A DNA stretch of 64,000 bases. It comes from Salmonella enterica subsp. houtenae serovar Houten. Its GTDB lineage: Bacteria > Pseudomonadota > Gammaproteobacteria > Enterobacterales > Enterobacteriaceae. The stretch covers positions 1,550,001 to 1,614,000 of the forward strand of contig LS483478.1 in assembly GCA_900478215.1 (NCBI GenBank). The letters run 5' to 3'. The first letter of the stretch is position 1. Each line of letters starts with the position of its first letter. Of the stretch, positions 19,989 to 27,546 are shown one piece after another. The translations under genes and the position numbers were made by a program. Under the pieces are notes generated by a model. It was not told the DNA's origin. It saw only the letters and a list, made by a program, of their open reading frames with translations, and did no database searches.

Positions 19989-21545
19989 CTACCATTCAGG
20001 CACAAAAGGCGCCGACATCCACAGCACGAAATCTTTAAGGGGTAAAGGACGGCTAATCCAGTACCCCTGCAAGTAATTAACACCATGATCGCGTAGCCAA
20101 CGGGCCTGCTCCGGCGTTTCAACGCCCTCGGCCACCGTCAGCATATTCAGGCGTCTGGAGAGCGTCAGCACGGTATCCAGAACCGGCGACGTGACGGTTT
20201 CCGTGCCGATCGCCTGGATAAAGCCGCGATCAATTTTCAGATAATCTAAAGTAAATCGCTCCAGATAGATCAGGGCGCTATGGCCTGTACCGAAATCATC
20301 CACGGCGATTTCAAACCCGGCGGAATGCAGCCATTCGAACAATTTGACCGCTTCATGCTGCTGAAGCATATCGCGTTCAGTGATTTCCAGCACGATGTGA
20401 AAATGGCGCGCGGGCAGGGCGTCCCTGAGCCGGTGCATATCCTCTTTAAAACTGTCGTTGTGCAGATGTTCCGGCGCGATGTTAATGCCAAATTTGGCGC
20501 CGACGGGCATCACCTTCTGTAGCGTGGGAGCGTCGCGGGCGATCAGCTCGAACAGATGCTGCGTTAACGGTACGATAAGTTGCTGCGCTTCGGCATAGTG
20601 GATAAAAGCATCCGGCGGAATCTCTCCTGCCGTAGGGTGACGCCAGCGCAGTAAGACTTCAAGCCCGGTGACGTTCAGCGTACGAGTATCGACGACGGGC
20701 TGATAAACTACATAAAACTGCTCGTGTTTGATCGCCGTTAAAATCTCTTTGCCCGGTCGCGTCCGGAGGGCATAGAGAAAGTAACAGATAAACCCCGCCA
20801 CGATGCCGCTAATGCAGCCCAGCATCAACGCATACCACAGGTCATTGTAGGTCCAGCTATCGGCATAAAGCTGTATTTTAAGCGGCAGGCCGTTGATGGT
20901 TGCCTGTCGTGATGGCGTGCCCGGCAGCTCCGCGACGGTCAGCAGACGCGGAGAAAAGGTCGACAGCACGGTATTACCGACAATCAGCGCGATGCCGTTA
21001 AAATCGTCCTGGCGCGTGGTATAGAGTAAGTAGGGCGCCAGGTTAATATTCAGCGATGTGAATACGCCGCTGCCATTTAATAATGGGTTTCGATACCAAA
21101 TCACCATTGCTGGTTTGTTGGGCATCATTGGCGTGCCGGGCAGAATCGCCATATCAACGTCTTTGCGGATATCTATATCCGGTACCAGTTGCTGAAGCGG
21201 CATATTCATGACGCCAGTGGCGGAAGAGCAGAACACTTTTTTATTTTTAATCAATAAGAAGGCGCGGACATTAAGGCTAAAAGCGGCTTTTGAGGTGAGT
21301 TCTGCGCCAACCTGCTGACAGGTGTTGATCGTCAACGGCTGAAGAATATCGGTGGTGGCTTTCAGGTCGGCGAAATAGCTAACCAGGTAATGTTGTACAT
21401 CAGAAAGGAGCGTATTGTATTTAACATCCCGTTTATGCCACGACAGGAAAAATTGCAGGTTACCAATAAGTAATGCTACCGCCATCCCCGTAATAATACA
21501 GGTAAGCAGGATTTTCCGACCGGAAGAGGCGTCGCGTGTAAGCAT
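19989..21545 (-). CDS. pdeN: Cyclic-di-GMP phosphodiesterase PdeN (Rtn)
   Basis: PdeN hydrolyses c-di-GMP. The 518-residue inner-membrane protein has an N-terminal helix (about 13-35), a periplasmic CSS-motif redox-sensing domain (CSS at 106-108 with a partner cysteine near 76), a second helix (about 238-260) and a cytoplasmic EAL domain. The signature reads EVL (296-298) rather than EAL, but the other catalytic elements are present: GINIAPEHL, LEITERD, DDFGTGHS, LKIDRGF, AEGVET and LQGYWIS. Activity is therefore likely. In other CSS-type PDEs the periplasmic disulfide state controls activity. Confidence 0.94.
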   Translation of the reverse strand: MLTRDASSGRKILLTCIITGMAVALLIGNLQFFLSWHKRDVKYNTLLSDVQHYLVSYFADLKATTDILQPLTINTCQQVGAELTSKAAFSLNVRAFLLIKNKKVFCSSATGVMNMPLQQLVPDIDIRKDVDMAILPGTPMMPNKPAMVIWYRNPLLNGSGVFTSLNINLAPYLLYTTRQDDFNGIALIVGNTVLSTFSPRLLTVAELPGTPSRQATINGLPLKIQLYADSWTYNDLWYALMLGCISGIVAGFICYFLYALRTRPGKEILTAIKHEQFYVVYQPVVDTRTLNVTGLEVLLRWRHPTAGEIPPDAFIHYAEAQQLIVPLTQHLFELIARDAPTLQKVMPVGAKFGINIAPEHLHNDSFKEDMHRLRDALPARHFHIVLEITERDMLQQHEAVKLFEWLHSAGFEIAVDDFGTGHSALIYLERFTLDYLKIDRGFIQAIGTETVTSPVLDTVLTLSRRLNMLTVAEGVETPEQARWLRDHGVNYLQGYWISRPLPLKDFVLWMSAPFVPEW

Positions 21546-21696
21546 AATTCCTGGTGTGACCTGAAAGGGCGGATGCCGGTTAAACTGGTTGATTTATAAG
21601 ACTATAGCCTGGATTACCCCGGATAGTCATGCTTTTCTGTGATGCGCAGGAAAGTGTATTGCCACAGCAGCAGTTGGGGGATATGACCTGAATGTC

Positions 21697-21812
21697 TGAT
21701 GGCGCTATGCTTATCAGGCCTACGTTCGTGTGTTGTAGGCCGGATAAGACACCACACGTCGCATCCGGCACATTGTCGCCTGATAGCGTATTCTGTCAGG
21801 CCGGATACGCTA
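21697..21812. repeat. BIME: three clustered REP units
   Basis: REP palindromes (TTATCAGGCCTAC, GTAGGCCGGATAAG with GCATCCGGCAC, TCAGGCCGGATACGC) alternate in orientation between the pdeN start and the mepS 3' end. The 373-bp gap holds nothing else but the pdeN promoter and the mepS terminator. Confidence 0.85.
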
Positions 21813-21847
21813 TTCGACAAAACGGATTCAGAAGGGATAATAAGCAA

Positions 21848-21872
21848 AAGCACTGCCGAAGCAGTGCTTTTT
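21848..21872. terminator. mepS intrinsic terminator
   Basis: AAGCACTGC and GCAGTGCTT pair around CGAA. T-runs follow on the plus strand (TTTTT) and on the minus strand (TTTTGCTT), so it can stop mepS transcription leftward. Confidence 0.8.
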
Positions 21873-21918
21873 ATGTCGTTTCATCAGGTAAGCCAAGGGA
21901 AGTGCTGCCTGATGAAGA

Positions 21919-22491
21919 TTAACTGCGGCTCAGAACCCGACGCGCTTCATTGTAGCGTTTTTTCCAGTACGGTTCGTTCATACTGGAGATAATGACGCCG
22001 CTACTGGTAGACGCATGGACAAACTGGTTATTGCCGATATAAATACCAACATGACGACCGGTAGAACCAGCGCGGAACAGAACCAGATCGCCTGTACGCA
22101 GGTTATTGCGTGAAACCGCTTTGCCCATTTCCTGTTGTTCATAGGTTGAACGCGGAAGCTCTAAACCAAACTGTTCACGGAAGGTGCGCTGTACAAAGCT
22201 GGAACAGTCGACGCCTTTCTTAGTGCTGCCGCCCAGGCGGTAACGCACGCCTTTCCAGTCAGCATACTGATCCATAATCCGCGACTTAACGTCGAGGTTA
22301 CGCACCATATTTTCAAATTCATCCTGAGAGGCTTGCAGTGAAGAGCTATCGCTATTGCCCACAGCATGCGTCTCAGAATGCATATTCTTTGCGGTATTGG
22401 TGGTCGTGCTACAAGCAGAAAGCAGAACCGCAACTGCAATCGCGGGAATCCCGCGCAAGATATATCTCAAAATCGGTTGAGATTTGACCAT
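21919..22491 (-). CDS. mepS: Murein DD-endopeptidase MepS (Spr), lipoprotein
   Basis: MepS cleaves D-Ala-mDAP cross-links so that new glycan strands can be inserted; it is an outer-membrane lipoprotein degraded by Prc-NlpI. The 190-residue product has a lipobox LLSAC with acylated Cys27 and a C-terminal NlpC/P60 domain with catalytic Cys96 (VDCSSF), His147 (GRHVGI) and His159 (FVHAST). It is monocistronic, with its own terminator and a long AT-rich upstream region. Confidence 0.96.
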   Translation of the reverse strand: MVKSQPILRYILRGIPAIAVAVLLSACSTTTNTAKNMHSETHAVGNSDSSSLQASQDEFENMVRNLDVKSRIMDQYADWKGVRYRLGGSTKKGVDCSSFVQRTFREQFGLELPRSTYEQQEMGKAVSRNNLRTGDLVLFRAGSTGRHVGIYIGNNQFVHASTSSGVIISSMNEPYWKKRYNEARRVLSRS

Positions 22492-22904
22492 GTTATTTGT
22501 TTTCCCTTGAAGTCCTTAACGATAAATATCGTTATAAAAATGCCAAACGTGATGAGACTAATTACCTGCACAGCTTGAGACAATTCTTTGAGCACAAATC
22601 TGTGGCGGAACGCACAAATTTATTCGCAATGAGAATAATTATCTGGCGAGGCAAAACGAGTTTGAGATTACCCGATCGTTGTTGTCATTGCGAGCGATTT
22701 CGCGTGATTTTTTATAAGAATTTATGATATGAAAAGTGAGGCATCAGTACTGGTCAAATTAAGCGCAAATCGTTTAAAAAGTGGGCATGTCGTTCATTTT
22801 GCAGAGGAATAATATGACCAAAAGATGATGGGCGGAGGGAATATCATCATAAATTACCTTCAACGATGCAAAACTATCGCTGAAGGTAATGTTAATTACA
22901 CGGG
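22492..22904. other. mepS-lpxT intergenic region
   Basis: There is no supported gene in these 413 bases. The left part is the mepS promoter and leader. Near 22853-22894 an inverted repeat (ATTACCTTCA ... TGAAGGTAAT) sits just after the lpxT stop and may end lpxT transcription. A small RNA in the middle cannot be excluded. Confidence 0.4.
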
Positions 22905-23624
22905 CTATTTGTTTAAAATTTGTTTTTTTCCGCCCGGAAGATAATTTTCAAAAAACGCTATCGCCCGGTCGCTGAGCGGGGTCATCAGCCACCAGGGGAG
23001 GCCAATCAAAATAACCGTGAGCGAACCGACCGCAATATCGGTGAACCAGTGAGCGCCAATCATAACGCGCGGAAACGCGAAAACCACAAATATAATAAGG
23101 GCGATAATCCCCGCCGTTTTGCCGAAATAACGCAGCATAAAGGCGGAAAATATCAGCAGCATCATACCGTGATCGCCTGGAAAACTATCTTTTGACGCGT
23201 CTTTTGTCGGGATGTGCAGCAACTCGCTGACGCGATAAATATGCTCAAAAGAGAGCGTTGGGCTGGCGCGCTTGACGGGGATCAGCGCCTGACCGAGCTG
23301 GTTAAGCACCACCGCTGTTAGCAGCATGACCAATCCGATTATCACAATGCGCCGCCGACCCGATGCGTTTTCTTTCAGCCAGAAACTGAGCATCAGTCCT
23401 CCCATCGCCAGCAGCGAACAGCCGTCAAATGCCCGATTATTGGTAATAGCGACCCACCAGAGGAACGCGTGGCTTTCCACCAGTTTCTGGTTAAAAAAGT
23501 GGAATATGCCGGAATCAATGGGGAACCAGAAACCGTGATTGACGGGAAGATACCATGACAAAAACAGCGCCAGACCGGCGGCATTAAGCAGAATTATCAA
23601 GGGATAACGGATTTTCATCGTCAT
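22905..23624 (-). CDS. lpxT: Lipid A 1-diphosphate synthase LpxT
   Basis: LpxT (YeiU) transfers phosphate from undecaprenyl pyrophosphate to the lipid A 1-phosphate on the periplasmic face of the inner membrane; PmrA-regulated PmrR inhibits it in Salmonella. The 239-residue protein has six membrane segments and the PAP2 phosphatase motifs KRASPT, PGDHG and RVMIGAHWFTD. It agrees with the family along its full length. It is read leftward and separated from yeiR by 28 bases, so it is possibly cotranscribed with yeiR. Confidence 0.95.
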   Translation of the reverse strand: MTMKIRYPLIILLNAAGLALFLSWYLPVNHGFWFPIDSGIFHFFNQKLVESHAFLWWVAITNNRAFDGCSLLAMGGLMLSFWLKENASGRRRIVIIGLVMLLTAVVLNQLGQALIPVKRASPTLSFEHIYRVSELLHIPTKDASKDSFPGDHGMMLLIFSAFMLRYFGKTAGIIALIIFVVFAFPRVMIGAHWFTDIAVGSLTVILIGLPWWLMTPLSDRAIAFFENYLPGGKKQILNK

Positions 23625-23652
23625 TTCGCCATAGTTTTAAACGGTGGCAACC

Positions 23653-24639
23653 TTACGCGTGCGTAGCTAAACGAAGCTTCAACAAGGCCGTCTGTAACGT
23701 ATTCCAGTCGGTTTCTGTATTTGAGATAAGTTCAACCCGGCTGTCCGGCGGCGCGACACTCTGTGTTTCGATGTGCAGGTCATCGCCCTGGCGATTGATG
23801 CGTACCAGCCCCTCTTGTATGCGCATAACGCCTTTCACCCGGCCCACCGGCGCCAGACGCGCCCATTCGAGTAGGCCAATGGTGTCAAACACGGTATCAG
23901 CATCGAAAATCCAGCCGCAGGCCTGATGACCCTGTCCGCTATTGAGGCTGCGTCGCCAGCGCTGCTGTGCGGGCAGATTTAGCGCGGCAAGTCCTTTTTT
24001 ACTGGCATGAGTGTGCGAATGCGCGGCGCTGGCCGGTAGTTCCGCCAGATTTTGTCGCGGTAAATCCAGAAGCTTACCGTCTATCTGTCCATGTTCGGCA
24101 TGAATCAGTTGACGATTGCCGCCGTACTGTCGCCACCACTGTTGCAGGGCGGTATCGCTCTGCGCCGTGGCGCGGTCGGTTTTATTGGCGATGATAATAT
24201 CGGCTGAGGCGAGCTGATCGCGAAAATTTTCATTGGCGACGCTCTGTTGGTCCAGTAGCAGGCGGGGGTCCAGAATGCAGAGCGTGGCGCGTAAATCAAT
24301 CCACGGCTCATAAACCGGCGCAGTTAATAAATCCAGAATCTGTTTTGGGTGCCCCAGTCCGGTCGGTTCAATCAGCAACCGATCAGGTTTGCCCTGGCGC
24401 AACAACGTGTTGAGCCCCACCTGCATAGGCAATCCGTTGACGCAGCACATGCAGCCGCCGGGGATCTCTTTTAGCAGTGCGCCGCTGTCGGCAAGCAGCG
24501 CGCCGTCAATACCCACTTCGCCAAATTCATTGACCAGGACGGCCCACTTTTCAGCCGGATCTTTATGGGCTAATAAATGAAGGATAGAGGTGGTTTTTCC
24601 GCTACCGAGAAATCCAGTAATAAGATTGGTTTTGGTCAC
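23653..24639 (-). CDS. yeiR: COG0523 zinc-binding GTPase YeiR
   Basis: YeiR is a 328-residue GTPase of the G3E/COG0523 metallochaperone family that binds zinc. It shows Walker A GFLGSGKT (9-16), the metal site GGCMCC (61-66), the nucleotide-specificity motif NKTD, a His-containing loop (AHSHTHASKK) and the CobW C-terminal domain. I chose GTG 24639, preceded by CTGGAG, because the protein then begins VTKTNLITGF like its homologues; the frame extends further to 24975 but only into non-conserved sequence overlapping the MocR gene. Confidence 0.93.
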   Translation of the reverse strand: MTKTNLITGFLGSGKTTSILHLLAHKDPAEKWAVLVNEFGEVGIDGALLADSGALLKEIPGGCMCCVNGLPMQVGLNTLLRQGKPDRLLIEPTGLGHPKQILDLLTAPVYEPWIDLRATLCILDPRLLLDQQSVANENFRDQLASADIIIANKTDRATAQSDTALQQWWRQYGGNRQLIHAEHGQIDGKLLDLPRQNLAELPASAAHSHTHASKKGLAALNLPAQQRWRRSLNSGQGHQACGWIFDADTVFDTIGLLEWARLAPVGRVKGVMRIQEGLVRINRQGDDLHIETQSVAPPDSRVELISNTETDWNTLQTALLKLRLATHA

Positions 24640-24655
24640 GTCAGCTCCAGAGTAT

Positions 24656-24670
24656 TGATACAACATAACA
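24656..24670 (-). promoter_or_regulatory. Possible Zur-like operator upstream of yeiR
   Basis: The minus strand reads TGTTATGTTGTATCA, a partial match to the enterobacterial Zur palindrome (TGTTAT...ATAACA; right half imperfect). It lies 17 bases upstream of the yeiR start. COG0523 genes are often Zur-regulated; here the site is inference. Confidence 0.3.
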
Positions 24671-24758
24671 ACTTTTAATAATCCTGGCGAATAAATGTGA
24701 AAAAGAGAAGAGCTGAGTTGACAAAGTCGTGTTTCTGCCATCTTAAAAGCAGAAAATG

Positions 24759-26237
24759 TTAACTTTTTAACGTTTCTCTTTCCTGTTGCAGGACCGCCAG
24801 TACTCTGCGGATTTGCTGTACTGGCAGACCGCCAAAGCCAAAAAGCATCACCGTTTCGTGATTCTCTTTTCGCCAGGCGATTTCGGAGCCGTTTTCTATC
24901 TCCATTAACGTATCGAAACGAATGCCGGCGCGCAGACAGCGCTGGCGTAGCTGCGCGACGCTCGCTGAGGACCACGGGATGCGCAACGACAGATGCAACC
25001 CTGCGGATGCGCCGCCAATTTCTCCTTCGCTAAAAAGCGTAGTCAGGCCCGTACGTAAAAGCGCCTGGCGGGCGGCATACTGGCAGGCCAGTTTACTGAT
25101 GTGGGTATAAAAGACCTGGTTTTGCATCAGTTCCGCTAAAAACTGTTGTAGTAGCCACTGACTGCCATTATTGCTCAGCGCTTTCATATTTTGCAGGGCG
25201 GGGAGCAGCGCGCCCGGGCAGACGAGGTAGCCAAGACGTACCCCAGGCCCCAACGTTTTAGAAAAGGTGCCGGTATAAATGACCCGATCGTGATAATCCA
25301 TCGCTTTCAGCGCAGGCAAGGGATTATCGCTGTATGTGAAGACCGCATCATAATCGTCTTCAATAATGTAAGCGCCGACGCGTAGCGCCCAGCTTAACAA
25401 GGCTTCTCGCCGCGCCAGCGAAAGCGTATAGCCCAGCGGATACTGATGCGCTGGCGTCACGTAACAAAGTTGGGTGTTACATTCAGGCAATTTATCGGTA
25501 CAAATGCCTTGTCGATCGACTGCGACAGGCGTAACGGCGGCGCCGTAATAATTAAAAAGATGCCAGGCACCGGAATAACAAGGTGATTCCGTCACAATAT
25601 GACATGTTTCTTGCCGCTGTTGCGCCTGGTGTAGAATAAATATTTGGCTGAGAAGGGAGAGCCCTTCCTGAATACCATTGGTAATAATGATATTGTCCGG
25701 CGTGGTATTAATACCTCTGGATAAATTAAGATAGCGAACCACTTGTTCACGGAGTGAAAATAATCCACTTGGTGAATGATACCGGGTCATTAATTGTTCT
25801 TTTTGCAGTGCCGGCACATTATTCCACTTGCGCCAGCTCGACCAGGGAAACGCGTTAGGATCGGGAATGCCTATACGGCAATAGATCTCCCGCCCCTGCT
25901 CGCTATACACGTCGCAGGCTACGCCTGGCGGCCCTGGGGTAGGCGGAGGGGAGCCCGTCACAGAAAGCATAGCAGGCTGAATGTTGCGTAACGGGGCGGT
26001 AAAGATAACTTCATAGCCAATTCCTCGTCGGCTTTTGATATACCCTGCCGCCGTTAGTTTTTCATAAGCCATCACCACCGTTATTTTTGCCACGTTTAAC
26101 CGCAGTGCCAGTTCGCGAATGGAGGGAAGTTTATCGCCGCACAGTAAATCGCCGTGCTGAATGGCCTGAAAATAATATTGAAATATTTGTAATTGCAGCG
26201 GCGTGGTGCTTTCCCTGTTCAGAGATAAGGACAGCAT
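24759..26237 (-). CDS. MocR/PdxR-family PLP-dependent transcriptional regulator
   Basis: This 492-residue regulator joins an N-terminal GntR-type winged helix (about 8-78, LPSIRELALRLNVAKITVVM) to a fold-type I aminotransferase domain. The domain shows EDDYDAVF (293-300) and the PLP-lysine motif GTFSKTLGPGVRLGY, with Lys327 as probable Schiff-base residue. MocR proteins sense PLP or an amine/amino-acid ligand. It is divergently transcribed from the cytochrome-molybdoenzyme operon across 166 bp, suggesting it controls that operon and itself. I do not recognise a named orthologue, and this place in E. coli K-12 holds yeiQ instead. Confidence 0.88.
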   Translation of the reverse strand: MLSLSLNRESTTPLQLQIFQYYFQAIQHGDLLCGDKLPSIRELALRLNVAKITVVMAYEKLTAAGYIKSRRGIGYEVIFTAPLRNIQPAMLSVTGSPPPTPGPPGVACDVYSEQGREIYCRIGIPDPNAFPWSSWRKWNNVPALQKEQLMTRYHSPSGLFSLREQVVRYLNLSRGINTTPDNIIITNGIQEGLSLLSQIFILHQAQQRQETCHIVTESPCYSGAWHLFNYYGAAVTPVAVDRQGICTDKLPECNTQLCYVTPAHQYPLGYTLSLARREALLSWALRVGAYIIEDDYDAVFTYSDNPLPALKAMDYHDRVIYTGTFSKTLGPGVRLGYLVCPGALLPALQNMKALSNNGSQWLLQQFLAELMQNQVFYTHISKLACQYAARQALLRTGLTTLFSEGEIGGASAGLHLSLRIPWSSASVAQLRQRCLRAGIRFDTLMEIENGSEIAWRKENHETVMLFGFGGLPVQQIRRVLAVLQQERETLKS

Positions 26238-26268
26238 AAGAAATTCCTCATTGTTGCGCTAATGGTAT

Positions 26269-26281
26269 ATTACGAATTACG
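26269..26281. promoter_or_regulatory. Direct repeat in the MocR/tor-like divergent promoter region
   Basis: ATTACG occurs twice, separated by one A (ATTACGAATTACG), inside the 166-bp divergent region. MocR proteins commonly bind short direct repeats, so it is a candidate operator; this is inference. Confidence 0.3.
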
Positions 26282-26403
26282 CAAGCCGGTTATTTTGATG
26301 CGCCTCATAGTGTGAAGCGTGTTCCTATCATTCACCACGGGTGTCTCTATTTTCGTTTTTTAATATCGCTTAGCGTGCCGGTATTAAAATAATGGAGGCA
26401 GAT

Positions 26404-27537
26404 ATGTCGTGGATAAAAAAGAGCGCGCTATGGTGGGGATTTGGCGGCGCGGCGGCGATGGCGTGTGTTGTCGCGGGAACCTGGCAGGGTGTGCATTACA
26501 CCAGTACGACAGAGTTTTGTTTATCGTGCCATGCAATGCGCGCCGTTGGCGAGGAATATCGCAGCAGTACGCATTTTCGTAATGCTTCCGGCGTGCGCGC
26601 CGAGTGCAAAGATTGCCATATTCCCCCCGGCATTGTGCCGACACTGGCGCGTAAAACTGAAGCGTTAAACGATCTTTACCACACCTTTATCTCCCCTTCG
26701 ATCGATACGCCTGAAAAATTTGCCGGGAAACGCGCAGAGCTGGCGCAGCGCGAATGGCAGCGGATGAGCGCCAACAATTCGGCGGCCTGTAAATCCTGTC
26801 ATCGCTATGAGGCGATGGATCACGCGAAGCAATCCGCTAACGCCGCGGCGCAAATGTCCGCCGCCGCGGCGAAAAACAGCAATTGTATCGATTGTCACAA
26901 AGGAATAGCGCACCACAAACCGGATATGAGCAGCGGTTTTCGCGAGCGTTACCAACAATTGCTACGCCAGGGGAAAGCCCCGGCGGATACCGAGACGCTG
27001 TACACGCTAAGTGAAAATGCGCTTACCGCCGCACCCGGAGCGCCAGCCGGGAAAGCGCTGCTTTTCCCGGCCACGCCGGTGAAAGTACTGAAAAGAGAGA
27101 AAGGTGACCTTCTGGTGGAGGTGACCGGTTGGCGGGAGAGTAAAGGCCGCGGGCGAGTGATCACCCAGTTCAGGGGCAAGCGCGTATTTTCCGCCGTACT
27201 GGATGCCACGCTGATGGACAACGTCAAAGTGCTGCAAACGCAGACCGATCCTGAATCTCATCAGCAGTGGCAGCAGGTGACCGTTATCGCCTGGAGTCCC
27301 GCAACGGGATTTATCAATAACGTCGATCCGCTTTGGCAGTATGCCGATCAAATGCTGCAATCCACCTGTAGCGCCTGCCATAGCACGCCGCCGACAACCC
27401 GTTATACCGCCAACGGCTGGATAGCCGGATTGAAAGCCATGTCCACCTATTACCGGCTTAACCCGGTGGAAGAGCGCACGTTGCTGAAATATCTCCAGAC
27501 CCATGCCAGCGATGTGACCACATCCGAGAAAAAATGA
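26404..27537 (+). CDS. Pentaheme c-type cytochrome, TorC/NapC-NirT family
   Basis: This membrane-anchored cytochrome would carry electrons from quinol to the molybdoenzyme encoded next to it. The 377-residue product has an uncleaved N-terminal helix (about 8-28) and five haem motifs: CLSCH (39-43), CKDCH (68-72), CKSCH (129-133), CIDCH (161-165) and the C-terminal CSACH (322-326). Four NapC/NirT haems plus one C-terminal haem is the TorC/TorY/DorC layout. I chose ATG 26404 because GGAGG precedes it at the right distance; the ATG at 26392 has no such site. It is the first gene of a three-gene operon, 9 bases before the reductase. Confidence 0.93.
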   Translation: MSWIKKSALWWGFGGAAAMACVVAGTWQGVHYTSTTEFCLSCHAMRAVGEEYRSSTHFRNASGVRAECKDCHIPPGIVPTLARKTEALNDLYHTFISPSIDTPEKFAGKRAELAQREWQRMSANNSAACKSCHRYEAMDHAKQSANAAAQMSAAAAKNSNCIDCHKGIAHHKPDMSSGFRERYQQLLRQGKAPADTETLYTLSENALTAAPGAPAGKALLFPATPVKVLKREKGDLLVEVTGWRESKGRGRVITQFRGKRVFSAVLDATLMDNVKVLQTQTDPESHQQWQQVTVIAWSPATGFINNVDPLWQYADQMLQSTCSACHSTPPTTRYTANGWIAGLKAMSTYYRLNPVEERTLLKYLQTHASDVTTSEKK

Positions 27538-27546
27538 GGAGAAGTT

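Noticed and set aside
21697..21812. Palindromic cluster considered as an attachment site or phage scar
   Set aside because: The units are standard REP sequences arranged as a BIME; no integrase or tRNA end is near.
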